Assembly (NCBI RefSeq): GCF_001005295.1
Contig: NZ_LBMK01000002.1
Span: forward strand, 1,456,378-1,520,377
DNA from: Streptomyces yangpuensis
GTDB taxonomy: Bacteria > Actinomycetota > Actinomycetes > Streptomycetales > Streptomycetaceae
DNA: 64,000 nucleotides
Direction of reading: 5' to 3'
The notes beneath the pieces are model-generated. The model was not told the DNA's origin and made no database searches. It was given only the letters and a program-made list of their open reading frames with translations. The translations under genes and the position numbers were made by a program. Positions 17,638-25,245 of the stretch are shown piece by piece; position 1 is the stretch's first letter, and every line of letters begins with the position of its first letter.

Positions 17638-19074
17638 ATGGGCAACCCTCAGCAGGTGGCGCACGTACGCAGGAACGTATGGACCCTGCCGCCCGGCGAC
17701 CTGACACTCGCCCACTACGCGGCGGCCGTCGCCGAGATGAAGAAGCGCGAACCCGACGATCCCACGAGCTGGACCTACCAGGCGGCCCTCCACGGGACGA
17801 GCACGACGCCCGCCCTGCCGCTGTGGAACGGCTGCAAGCACGGCTCCTGGTACTTCCTCGCCTGGCACCGCATGTACCTCTGGTACTTCGAGCGGATCGT
17901 CCGAGCGACGGTCGTGCAGCTCGGCGGCCCGGCCGACTGGGCCCTGCCGTTCTGGGACTACGACGCCGACCGTGAACAGGCCCGGATCCCCCCGGCCTTC
18001 CGCGACGAGGAGGGCGGCTCCAACCCGCTGTTCGCCGACCGGGCGAACCTCGTCAACGAGGGCGAGCCCCTGCCCGTCGAGATCACCTCCCCGGCCTACG
18101 CGATGGGGCGCACCCTGTTCGTCGGCGAGACCGAGTTCGGCGGGGGCATCACGCCGAACGGCAGCACCTTCTGGAACCGCAAGGGCGCCCTGGAGGACAC
18201 GCCCCACAACGTCGTGCACAGTTACATCGGCCGCTGGATGGGCAGGACGACCACGGCCGCGCTCGATCCGGTCTTCTGGCTCCACCACGCCAACATCGAC
18301 CGCCTGTGGTCCGTATGGGCGAGCCGGGCCGGGCACGACAACCCGGACGACCCACGCTGGATCAGCCAGGAGTACAGCTTCTTCGACGCGGACGGGAGCC
18401 AGCAGAGCCTCGCGGCCTCCGACATCCTCGACATCTCCGGCCGGCTGGGCTACACGTACGAGGAGCCCGTGCCGATCTCCCCTCCGGTTCCGCTGCCGCC
18501 GTCCGAGAGGACACCTCCCGTGCCCGAGTCGACGAGCGGTCCGAGTACCCCGGGGCCGACCCCGCCCGGGCGGCGTGAGATGGCGGGCTCCTCCGAGCAG
18601 CCCCTGCGCCTCGTCGGCCGCGCCGCGAGCGTCGCCGTACCGATCGACCGGCGGACCACCCTGCCCCTGGGCGAGGCGCTCGGCGTCGACGAACCCGAGA
18701 CCGACCGGCACGTCTTCCTGAGCGTCGAGGACATCGAGGGTGAGACGAACCCCGATACCGTCTACGGCATCTACGTCAACCTCCCCGAGGGAGCCTCCCG
18801 GGAACAGGCGGAGGGCCACCGGGTCGGCAACCTGTCCTTCTTCGGCATCGAGCGGGCCCAGGACCCCCGGGGCGACGAGCACCCCCACGGCCTGCGGGTC
18901 AGCGTCGAGATCACCCCGCTCGTGCGCCGGCTCCAGGCCGAAAACGCCTGGGACGAAGCCCGGCTGCGCGTGACGTTCCTCCCCCTCGGACCGGCGGCCG
19001 CGGAGGGCAGGGAGGGGGTGGCGGACGAGGACCCGCCGGTCGAGATCGGGCGCGTCAGCCTCAGCTACTCCTGA
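17638..19074 (+). CDS. Tyrosinase/polyphenol oxidase with a C-terminal beta domain
   Basis: This 478-residue type-3 copper enzyme oxidises phenols to quinones. CuA ligands fit H52, H68 and H77 ('NGCKHGSWYFLAWHRMYLWYFE'); CuB ligands fit H190, H194 and H216 or H217 ('DTPHNVVHSYIGRW', 'DPVFWLHHANIDRLW'). C66 two residues before H68 resembles the Cys-X-His thioether pattern of fungal tyrosinases. After a Pro/Ser linker (about 280-320), residues about 325-478 form a second domain ('HVFLSVEDIEGETNPDTVYGIYVNLPEG'-type) like the C-terminal domain of plant-type polyphenol oxidases. No signal peptide and no MelC1-like caddie protein gene are present, unlike the classical melanin operon of Streptomyces. 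The start ATG 17638 follows GGAAGG. The stop overlaps the next start, coupling it to a DUF2182 protein. Confidence 0.88.
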   Translation: MGNPQQVAHVRRNVWTLPPGDLTLAHYAAAVAEMKKREPDDPTSWTYQAALHGTSTTPALPLWNGCKHGSWYFLAWHRMYLWYFERIVRATVVQLGGPADWALPFWDYDADREQARIPPAFRDEEGGSNPLFADRANLVNEGEPLPVEITSPAYAMGRTLFVGETEFGGGITPNGSTFWNRKGALEDTPHNVVHSYIGRWMGRTTTAALDPVFWLHHANIDRLWSVWASRAGHDNPDDPRWISQEYSFFDADGSQQSLAASDILDISGRLGYTYEEPVPISPPVPLPPSERTPPVPESTSGPSTPGPTPPGRREMAGSSEQPLRLVGRAASVAVPIDRRTTLPLGEALGVDEPETDRHVFLSVEDIEGETNPDTVYGIYVNLPEGASREQAEGHRVGNLSFFGIERAQDPRGDEHPHGLRVSVEITPLVRRLQAENAWDEARLRVTFLPLGPAAAEGREGVADEDPPVEIGRVSLSYS

Positions 19075-19892
19075 TGGCCCTGGAGGGCGCGGGGCGGACG
19101 CGGACGGCGCCCGCGTCACGGTCGCGGCGGCCGCGCGTCACCCTCGGGTACGAGCTGGCGGCCGTCGCCGCCTGGATCGCCGTGATCGCGCTGACCGTGA
19201 CCGGGGCGGTGCACGGCCTCCACCCGGCGGCCCCGGCGACCGCCCCCGCAGGCGAGGTGGCCCACCACCACGTGAGTCCGGCGCACCCGCCCCACGGCGT
19301 ACCCGGCCCCGGCACCGCCGGCTTCGGGAGCCTCGCGATGTGGACGCTGATGTGCGTCGCGATGATGCTGCCCGCAGCGCTCCCGGCCCTCGCCCACGTG
19401 GGCGAGAACAGCCTGCGCCGGCGCCGTCGCCGCGCGATGGCCGGCTTCGCCGCCGTCTACCTCACGGTGTGGACCGGCTACGGCGCACTGCTCCTCGCGG
19501 CGGCCCCGCTGTGGTCCCGGCCGCCCGGGCACGCCGTGGCGGCGGGCGCGCTCGCGCTCGCCGCCGCCTGGCAGCTGACGGTCCACAAGCGGCGCGCCCT
19601 GCGCGACTGCCACCGCTCCTTCCCGCTGCCGCTGAGCGGCCCGAGCGCCGCGGCGGGCCCCGTCCGCTTCGGGCTGCGCCACGGCGGAGCCTGCCTGCGG
19701 TCGTGCTGGGCGCTGATGGCGGTGATGGCCGTGGCCGGCGGGGGCGCCGCCATGCTCGCCTGGATGGCGCTGCTCACCGGGATCGTCCTGGCGGAACGGT
19801 TCGCCGCCGGGCCGGGGCGCGTCACACGGCTCGCCGCCGGCCTCCTCGCGGCGGCGGCGCCGGCGGTCGCCCTCATCCCTGCCGCGGTCTGA
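19074..19892 (+). CDS. DUF2182 metal-type integral membrane protein
   Basis: This 272-residue membrane protein starts at ATG 19074, sharing one base with the tyrosinase stop. It has about seven hydrophobic segments and the DUF2182 signatures 'MWTLMCVAMMLPAALPALAHVGE', 'CHRSFPLPLSG' and 'RHGGACLRSCWALMAVMAVAGG'. An external-looking loop after the first helix is His/Pro-rich ('GEVAHHHVSPAHPPHGVPG'). DUF2182 is annotated as predicted metal-binding membrane protein and has been seen near copper genes. The tight coupling suggests it may deliver copper to the tyrosinase or handle copper export for it, standing in for the missing caddie protein; this is an inference from context and the His and Cys residues. 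Confidence 0.82.
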   Translation: MALEGAGRTRTAPASRSRRPRVTLGYELAAVAAWIAVIALTVTGAVHGLHPAAPATAPAGEVAHHHVSPAHPPHGVPGPGTAGFGSLAMWTLMCVAMMLPAALPALAHVGENSLRRRRRRAMAGFAAVYLTVWTGYGALLLAAAPLWSRPPGHAVAAGALALAAAWQLTVHKRRALRDCHRSFPLPLSGPSAAAGPVRFGLRHGGACLRSCWALMAVMAVAGGGAAMLAWMALLTGIVLAERFAAGPGRVTRLAAGLLAAAAPAVALIPAAV

Positions 19893-19898
19893 GGAGGC

Positions 19899-20315
19899 TC
19901 AGGCCGGCGGCTCCTGGAGGTTGAGCTGCCAGGACACGCCGAAGCGGTCGTTCACCCAGCCGAAGCGGGCGCTGAAGCCGTACGAGCCCACGGGCATCAG
20001 TTCCTTGCCCCGTTCGGCGAGGGCCGCGTAGAGGCGGTCGAGCTCCTCGGCGGAGGCGCACTCGACGAAGAGCGAGACCGACGGGGTGAAGCCGAACCCG
20101 TGCGTGACGTAGCTGTCGATACACATGAACCGCTGTCCGGCGAGCGCGAACGTGGCGCGGAGCACGGTCCCCTCCTTGCCGGGGCCGTCGGCGCCGTAAC
20201 GGGTGATGTCGATGACCTCGGAGTCCTCGAACAGGGAGGTGTAGAAGGTCAGCGCCTCCTCCGCCCTGCCCTCGAACATCAGGAACGTGGTGATTTTCTG
20301 CGGTGCCGAGGGCAT
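19899..20315 (-). CDS. PhnB-type VOC-fold protein
   Basis: This 138-residue protein belongs to the PhnB/3-dmu-9_3-mt branch of the vicinal-oxygen-chelate fold ('KITTFLMFEGRAEEALTFYTSLFEDSEV', 'FMCIDSYVTHGFGFTPSVSLFVEC', 'GWVNDRFGVSWQLNL'). Such small proteins are widespread and mostly without assigned substrates; the second-half Asn-Asp-Arg-Phe-Gly motif is typical. The start ATG 20315 follows GGAGGACGTTCG. It converges on the DUF2182 gene with only six bases between stops. It is a close relative in type of the gene at 21560-21976. Confidence 0.82.
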   Translation of the reverse strand: MPSAPQKITTFLMFEGRAEEALTFYTSLFEDSEVIDITRYGADGPGKEGTVLRATFALAGQRFMCIDSYVTHGFGFTPSVSLFVECASAEELDRLYAALAERGKELMPVGSYGFSARFGWVNDRFGVSWQLNLQEPPA

Positions 20316-20414
20316 CGAACGTCCTCCGGGTGACGGGGCGGGAGCTTGGGGGCCGGGGCCGGGCCCGGGGCCGATGCCAGGACACGGCAGCGGCAATGCG
20401 GTGAAGGAGGCGGC

Positions 20415-21071
20415 CTACACCGGGTGCCCGTCGGCGTCCGTGTGGTCCTTCTGGGTGGAGAACTTGTTCAGGAACACGTCGTACTTGCCGTCGGGGCGGC
20501 GGGTCAGGGTGGCCCCGTCCTGCCAGATGCCGTTCTCGGGCCACCACTGGCTGCCGAACGGGTCGCCCTGGTTCTGGTGGATGTTGTGCACGCCGAGGCC
20601 CGCGTTGAAGGGTTCGCCGAAGACCAGGACCGGCCGTCCGACGACGAGCATCGGCTCGAAGGCGAGTGCGGCGTCGAGATTGGTCCCCGACGCCCACGGC
20701 CGGGAGGTCCTCAGCAGCCGGCCGAGCAGCTCCCGCACCGGGTCGGGCAGCCACGAGGGCCAGGCCGGGCCGCCCCGCAGCGCCGGATGCCGGATGTAGT
20801 CGAGCGCGCCGGACCCGGCCGTGCGGGCGAGTTCGTGGAACCCCGGCGCGAGTGCGGCCACCGGACCGAGTGCGGCGGCGTCCACCGTGAACACCTTCCA
20901 CTGCACACCGGTCGCCGAGTCGTGACTGTCCACGTCGACGGCGCACTTGTGGCGTCCGCCCGGCGTGTCGACCCGGAGGTTGACGTGGAACCACGCGCCT
21001 TCCGTGTCGGGGGTGTCCCGGAAGTGCTGGTGCAGGGTCCCGGACAGGACCCCGTAGCGGGCGAAGGGCAT
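20415..21071 (-). CDS. DUF2278 family protein
   Basis: This 218-residue protein matches DUF2278 (YukJ-like): 'YGVLSGTLHQHFRDTPDTEGAWFHVNLRVDTPGG', 'HKCAVDVDSHDSATGVQWKVF', 'LDYIRHPAL', 'VFGEPFNAGLGVHNIHQNQGDP' and 'NGIWQDGATLTRRPDGKYDVFLNKFSTQKDHTD' fragments are all characteristic. The family is cytoplasmic and of unknown function, sometimes found with phospholipase-like domains. The ATG start is at 21071 with only a weak GGGG upstream. It is monocistronic by appearance: 99 bases separate it from the VOC gene downstream. Confidence 0.8.
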   Translation of the reverse strand: MPFARYGVLSGTLHQHFRDTPDTEGAWFHVNLRVDTPGGRHKCAVDVDSHDSATGVQWKVFTVDAAALGPVAALAPGFHELARTAGSGALDYIRHPALRGGPAWPSWLPDPVRELLGRLLRTSRPWASGTNLDAALAFEPMLVVGRPVLVFGEPFNAGLGVHNIHQNQGDPFGSQWWPENGIWQDGATLTRRPDGKYDVFLNKFSTQKDHTDADGHPV

Positions 21072-21559
21072 GGTCCCCAGTGAAGCACCGGGCCGGCCGC
21101 GGCGGGCCCGCGACGCGCGCCGCGGCAGGAGCCGGCCAGGAGGGTGGTTCCGGTTGGCGGACGAGAGGGGTCCGGAGCGAAGCCGGACGAACGGTCCTAC
21201 TGTCGATCACGCCCGGGGCCGTGTCGCGGCACACCTCCAGCCGTGTCGGGTGGATCAGGAGCAGGCCGATGGACGTGGGCATCCGTACCTTGCCGTCAAC
21301 GCGGCCTGTTTCGAACGCACTTGTCGCAGCCGTTCTCACCCGCGGCCGGGAGCCATGTCGTAGGTGACCCACATCGTGCGGGTTGCCACCTGGTCGTACT
21401 TCGCCCTCGCGCGGTGGTTGTCGTCCGCCGTGATCCAGCGGACCACGCTCCAGCCCCGTTCGGCCGCGAGCCCGCGCAGCGCGCCGAGTCGAAAGGGGGA
21501 CGGTCCCGGTGCCACCGTGGACGGTGGCGCCGGGACGTCCACGGTCGCCGACGTTCCGG
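21072..21559. other. 488-base interval with a GNAT remnant
   Basis: Between the DUF2278 start and the next VOC stop only the GNAT remnant (21336-21488) is recognisable. The stretch 21072-21335 has a slightly lower GC content than its surroundings and no frame with convincing codon bias. The sequence 21494-21555 holds several CGGTC/GACCG-type half repeats that could pair as a terminator for the VOC gene. Confidence 0.5.
21336..21488 (-). pseudogene. Remnant of a GNAT acetyltransferase (C-terminus only)
   Basis: On the minus strand the frame reads 'ALRGLAAERGWSVVRWITAD', 'DNHRARAKYDQVATRTMWVTYDM' and a stop at 21336. This is the standard end of a Streptomyces GNAT N-acetyltransferase (conserved 'RWITADDN-RAR--YD--A-RT-WVTYDM'). 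The acetyl-CoA-binding R/Q-x-x-G-x-G/A segment and everything N-terminal are missing; upstream of residue Leu at about 21488 the frame turns into unrelated sequence overlapping the VOC gene promoter side. It is a decayed gene end. Confidence 0.62.
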
Positions 21560-21976
21560 TCAGCCCTCCGAGGTGTTGATGTTGACGAGCCAGGTGATGC
21601 CGAAGCGGTCCGTGCACATACCGAAGACGTCGCCCCACATCTGCTTCTCCAGCGGTACAGAGACCGTGCCGCTGCCGGAGAGCCGGTCCCAGTAGCCGCG
21701 CAGCTCGGCGGCGTCCTCCCCACTGACGCTCACCGAGATGTTGGTGCCGGGGTTGTGCTGCGTCCCCGGAGGGTTGTCGGCCCCCATGAGCGTGAAGCCG
21801 CTCGTGGTCTCCAGCATGCCGTGCATGATCCGGTCCGTGGCGTCGCCGGCTTCCTCCCCGCCGAAGTCGCCGTACGTGTTCAGCGACAGTGTGCCGCCGA
21901 AGACCTCCTTGTAGAACTCCATGGCCTGCCGGGCGTCCCCGTCGAAGCTGATGTACGGGTTGAGGCGAGAAGGCAT
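21560..21976 (-). CDS. PhnB-type VOC-fold protein
   Basis: This 138-residue protein has the PhnB/glyoxalase-like pattern: 'RLNPYISFDGDARQAMEFYKEVFGG', 'IMHGMLETTSGFTLMGADNP', 'ISVSVSGEDAAELRGYWDRLSGSG' and 'VFGMCTDRFGITWLVNI'. It is the common form found in bacteria next to sigma factors of the ECF41 type or alone; no such sigma gene is adjacent here. ATG 21976 is preceded by AAAGGGAA at suitable spacing. The reaction is not predictable from sequence. Confidence 0.84.
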   Translation of the reverse strand: MPSRLNPYISFDGDARQAMEFYKEVFGGTLSLNTYGDFGGEEAGDATDRIMHGMLETTSGFTLMGADNPPGTQHNPGTNISVSVSGEDAAELRGYWDRLSGSGTVSVPLEKQMWGDVFGMCTDRFGITWLVNINTSEG

Positions 21977-22172
21977 CGTAGGTTCCCTTTCTGACGGTCT
22001 GTCTCGAATGGCAGGCTAGGCGAGGCGGTCGCGGCGCGCCGGGAACCGTGGTGGACTCGGCAACGGGCCGTCACCAAGCTGTGAAGCTTCGGCGGGATCC
22101 TGGTCCCAGGCCACCGGCACCGGCCCGGTCGCCCGGCCCCGCGCGTGTCGCGCCTCATTTGGGGGGAACACC

Positions 22173-22832
22173 ATGAGCACCGTCAGCAGAACCGCCCTCG
22201 CCCTCGCCGCCCTGTCCGCACTCGCCCTGACCGCCTGCGGGCCCACCGGGGACGACGCGGCGGGCGGGACCGGCACGCCGTCCGCGAGCGCGGGCGCGAC
22301 CGCGGCTCCCTCCCCGTCCGGCTCCGCCGCCCCGGCGAAGTCCGCGACACCGACGGCGAAGCCGGCCAAGCCGACGAAGCCCGCTCCCGGCGCGGGCGCG
22401 CCGACCGACCCCGACTTCGACGTCTTTCCGTGCAGCACCTTCGACGTGACCTTCACCGCGAACCTGGCGGAGCCCACGACCAGCAGCTACCTCCTGAAGA
22501 TCACCAACAAGGGGACGAAGGCGTGCCGGGTGCTCGGGCACCCCGTCGTGACCTTCGGCGCTCTCGACGGCCAGGCCACCGAGCGGGGCACCGCCCCCGT
22601 CATCGAGGACGCGATCAGGCTCGAACCGGGCAAGTCGGCCTACGCCGGGCTCATGGGCGGTGCCGTCGACGGCTCCGGCAAGACTGTCGACTCGATCGCG
22701 ATGACCATGAACACCGAGTCCGACCTGGCGCAGACGCCGCTCAAGGCGTCGACCCCCGGTCTGCACGTCTCCTCCACCAAGAACTCCGTGACCCCCTGGA
22801 TGGACAACGCCGAGGACGCCCTGAGCCTCTAG
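22173..22832 (+). CDS. DUF4232 secreted lipoprotein
   Basis: This 219-residue protein has a signal peptide with lipobox LTACG (Cys about residue 22), then a disordered Ala/Pro/Ser/Thr/Lys linker to about residue 80. A DUF4232 domain follows ('CSTFDVTFTANLAEPTTSSYLLKITNKG', 'ACRVLGHPVVTFGALDGQA', 'IRLEPGKSAYAGLMGG'). These actinobacterial cell-surface proteins have no assigned role. A GGGGGGAA ribosome site precedes ATG 22173. The gene ends directly in a perfect 14-base inverted repeat (22829-22870), so it is a single-gene transcript. Confidence 0.84.
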   Translation: MSTVSRTALALAALSALALTACGPTGDDAAGGTGTPSASAGATAAPSPSGSAAPAKSATPTAKPAKPTKPAPGAGAPTDPDFDVFPCSTFDVTFTANLAEPTTSSYLLKITNKGTKACRVLGHPVVTFGALDGQATERGTAPVIEDAIRLEPGKSAYAGLMGGAVDGSGKTVDSIAMTMNTESDLAQTPLKASTPGLHVSSTKNSVTPWMDNAEDALSL

Positions 22833-22870
22833 TGCTGTGACCGGAAAGGTGCACCGGGTCACAGCACTAG
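22829..22870 (+). terminator. Perfect 14-bp hairpin after the DUF4232 gene
   Basis: CTAGTGCTGTGACC (22829-22842) is followed after 14 bases by its exact complement GGTCACAGCACTAG (22857-22870); the loop itself contains the palindrome GGTGCACC. The left arm includes the TAG stop codon of the DUF4232 gene. No T-run follows, as is usual in Streptomyces terminators. Its low GC for this genome and its perfection suggest it may also be a dispersed palindromic element. Confidence 0.7.
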
Positions 22871-22991
22871 GTTCTTTCGCCCCGACGGGTGACCGTGGCC
22901 GTGCTGCGGCGGGTCGTGGACGGAAGCCGCGGGGGACCGTCAGGAGACTTCCGGGGCAAGTGGGCCGCCCACGACGCAGAAGGAGCGCTTC

Positions 22992-23267
22992 ATGCTGGAA
23001 AGACAGCGTCGCAAGAACACCACCGCCGTCACCTTCGTGCTGCCGGGCACAGACCCGCCCGGCCCCGTCAGTGTCGTGGGCACCTTCAACGGCTGGCAGC
23101 CGGGCGCCCACGTACTGGAACCCCGGCCCGACGGCATGCGGGCCGTCACGGTCGCGCTGCCCGCGAAGGCCACGCACGCCTTCCGCTACCTCGCGGCCGG
23201 GGACTACTGGTTCAACGACGCCGGCGCCGACGGACAGGACGGACCCAACAGCCGTCTGGACACCTGA
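22992..23267 (+). CDS. CBM48/isoamylase N-terminal-like small protein
   Basis: This 91-residue single-domain protein matches the glycogen-binding early-set fold (CBM48, AMPK beta-like): 'AVTFVLPGTDPPGPVSVVGTFNGWQPGAHVL' and 'FRYLAAGDYWFNDAGADGQDGPNSRLDT' fragments contain the conserved FNGW and the W-x-N-D sugar-binding positions. No catalytic domain is attached. Free-standing copies are common in Streptomyces and are presumed to bind glycogen or trehalose-related glucans. AAGGAG lies six bases before ATG 22992. It is 121 bases after the hairpin of the previous gene. Confidence 0.85.
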   Translation: MLERQRRKNTTAVTFVLPGTDPPGPVSVVGTFNGWQPGAHVLEPRPDGMRAVTVALPAKATHAFRYLAAGDYWFNDAGADGQDGPNSRLDT

Positions 23268-23497
23268 CGTCCGCCCGCCCAGCCGCACGCTGCGCTCCGC
23301 ACCGGCCCGCCCGCCGCTGCGGAGCGTTCGCGCGCCACGGCCCCGCGGAGCGCGAGCTCCCTACGAGGTCAACGCACCGCGGCCGGAGTCCCCCCATCAG
23401 GGGATCCGCTCCCCGCCGCCCGCGTGTGCGCGCCGGCCGCCCGTCCGGAGGTGCTACACAGCGGCATTCACCTGGACCGGACCCGAGGAGCGGACGG

Positions 23498-24112
23498 ATG
23501 ATTCAGAGCCCGGCGGCCGACAGCCGCACCGAAGGCGACGCCACCGCGACCGACGGGGACACGGACCCGGACGGTGCCGCGGCCGGAGCCGCCCTCGCCA
23601 CCGCGACCGGCATGGTGATGGCCATGGTGCCCTGCACCGCCGGGAGCGCCCGGCGCGTCCTCGGCGACGCGGCCCGGGCGGCGGGCGTCACGCTCCGGCT
23701 CATGGCACGCACGGTCGTCGCCACGCGCGCCTGCCCCGCCGAGGTGGACCCGGACTGCGAACGGGCGCTGCGCACCGCGATCGGGTACGCCCGCGCACCG
23801 CAGCCCCTGTCGCCCCCCACAGAGGGAACGGTCCTGCCCGCCCCGGACGTGCTCCGCCGCCACCTGGAGCACCTGCGGGCCGTGCGCCGCCGTACGCTGG
23901 CCGCGCCCGACGACCCGGCGCTGCGCGCCGCGCTGGAGGACGCCGCGTACACGCTGTGCGTCCTGATGGGGCAGCGCCACGCCCACGGCGCGCTCCTCGC
24001 CGCCGAGGAGCGGGTGGCCGCTCACCGGCTGCCCCCGTCCCCGCCCGGGTCACCGTCCCCGTCCGCGCCTCTTCCCGCGGTCCCTGCGTCGGTGCCCGGC
24101 GGAACGGCCTGA
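23498..24112 (+). CDS. ANTAR-like plus DUF5133 protein
   Basis: This 204-residue protein begins at ATG 23498, seven bases after GAGGAG. Residues about 28-80 ('GAALATATGMVMAMVPCTAGSARRVLGDAARAAGVTLRLMARTVV' shortened) resemble an ANTAR-type RNA-binding helical bundle as found in Streptomyces DUF5133 proteins. Residues about 110-175 are DUF5133 ('LPAPDVLRRHLEHLRAVRRR', 'LRAALEDAAYTLCVLMGQR'). The tail is disordered Pro/Ser. ANTAR modules bind two-stem antiterminator RNA; the invariant positions cannot be checked by eye, so the RNA-binding role is tentative. Its last 91 bases overlap the end of the convergent nucleoside hydrolase gene. Confidence 0.68.
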   Translation: MIQSPAADSRTEGDATATDGDTDPDGAAAGAALATATGMVMAMVPCTAGSARRVLGDAARAAGVTLRLMARTVVATRACPAEVDPDCERALRTAIGYARAPQPLSPPTEGTVLPAPDVLRRHLEHLRAVRRRTLAAPDDPALRAALEDAAYTLCVLMGQRHAHGALLAAEERVAAHRLPPSPPGSPSPSAPLPAVPASVPGGTA

Positions 24113-25074
24113 GCCGCGCCCCCGCCGCCGAGGGTCGCGACGGCCGCCACCAGCCGGTCCCAGAACGGTCCGGCCCGCAGCCCGACGGCGACCCGGGCGT
24201 TCGCCGGCCGCCCCAGGGTGCCGTGCAGGTCCACCACGGTCGCCCCGCGGGTGTGCCGGCCGTGGAGTTCCACGGCCACGTAAGCGTCCACACAGGTGAC
24301 CAGCCCGGGGTCGATGACCCGGGCGACCGCGACCGGGTCGTGGACCGGGGGAGCGGGGAACCCCCACAGCTGCCGGTAGGTGCCCCCGAAGAAGCCCAGC
24401 AGCTCGGCGCAGATCCGCCCGAGACCGGTGTCCAGGGCCTCGAAGCGGGCGACGACCTCGGGCGTCGCGAGGGCCTGGTGGGTCACGTTCAGCCCGCACA
24501 TGGTCACCGGTACGCCGCTGCGGAAGACGATGTCCGCGGCCTCCGGATCGGTGTGGATGTTGAACTCGGCGGCCGGGGTCCGGTTCCCCCGGTCGGTGGA
24601 GCCGCCCATCAGCACGATCTCCCTGATCCGGCCCGCCAGCTCGGGGTACCGGGTGAGCAGCAGCGCGATGTTCGTCAGCGGCGCCGTCGGCACCAGGGTC
24701 ACCGGCTCCGGGTGCCCGGCCAGGACCCGCCGCAGCAGCTCCACCGCGTGCTCGGGCTCGGCCGCCAGGGAGGGCTCGGGGAAGCGGGGGCCGTCCAGCC
24801 CCGACACCCCGTGCACGTCCTCGGCGACCCGCAACGGCTCCACCAGCGGTGCCGCGCAGCCGGCGGCGACCGGCACCCCGGTGATGCCCGCGACCGTGCA
24901 CACCCGCAGGGCGTTCAGGGTGGTCTTCTCCAGGGTCTGGTTGCCCGCCACCGTGGTGACGGCCAGCAGATCGATCCCCGGGTCACCGGCGGCCAGGAGG
25001 ATCGCGAGGGCATCGTCGTGCCCCGGATCGCAGTCGATGACGACCGGAACGGGGTCGGGGTCGGGAACGTGCAA
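24022..25074 (-). CDS. Inosine-uridine-type nucleoside hydrolase
   Basis: This protein of about 350 residues cleaves the N-glycosidic bond of ribonucleosides for purine/pyrimidine salvage. The family's calcium-binding N-terminal motif is present as 'VVIDCDPGHDDALAILLA' (D-x-D-x-G-x-D-D), with 'TVAGNQTLEKTTLNALRV', 'EIVLMGGSTDRGNRTPAAEFNI' and 'HDPVAVARVIDP' later, matching the active-site Asn and the C-terminal Asp. The start is TTG 25074, nine bases after GAGGAGAGG; no ATG or GTG nearby fits. The C-terminal 25 residues are a Gly/Asp-rich extension encoded over the end of the convergent DUF5133 gene. Confidence 0.9.
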   Translation of the reverse strand: MHVPDPDPVPVVIDCDPGHDDALAILLAAGDPGIDLLAVTTVAGNQTLEKTTLNALRVCTVAGITGVPVAAGCAAPLVEPLRVAEDVHGVSGLDGPRFPEPSLAAEPEHAVELLRRVLAGHPEPVTLVPTAPLTNIALLLTRYPELAGRIREIVLMGGSTDRGNRTPAAEFNIHTDPEAADIVFRSGVPVTMCGLNVTHQALATPEVVARFEALDTGLGRICAELLGFFGGTYRQLWGFPAPPVHDPVAVARVIDPGLVTCVDAYVAVELHGRHTRGATVVDLHGTLGRPANARVAVGLRAGPFWDRLVAAVATLGGGGAAQAVPPGTDAGTAGRGADGDGDPGGDGGSR

Positions 25075-25245
25075 GGCAGGACACCTCTCCTCGGTCCGCG
25101 GCCGCAGCCGCGGCGCGGGCCACCGGGTCCAGTGTGCGCACCGGAAGGCGTGGATGGTCCGTTTCATTCGTTTGTGTGAGGGTCGGGTGGGCATCCGCCT
25201 TGCGGCGGGTCCGGATGCCGGTGCGGCGATCGGAGGAGCGGTGCG

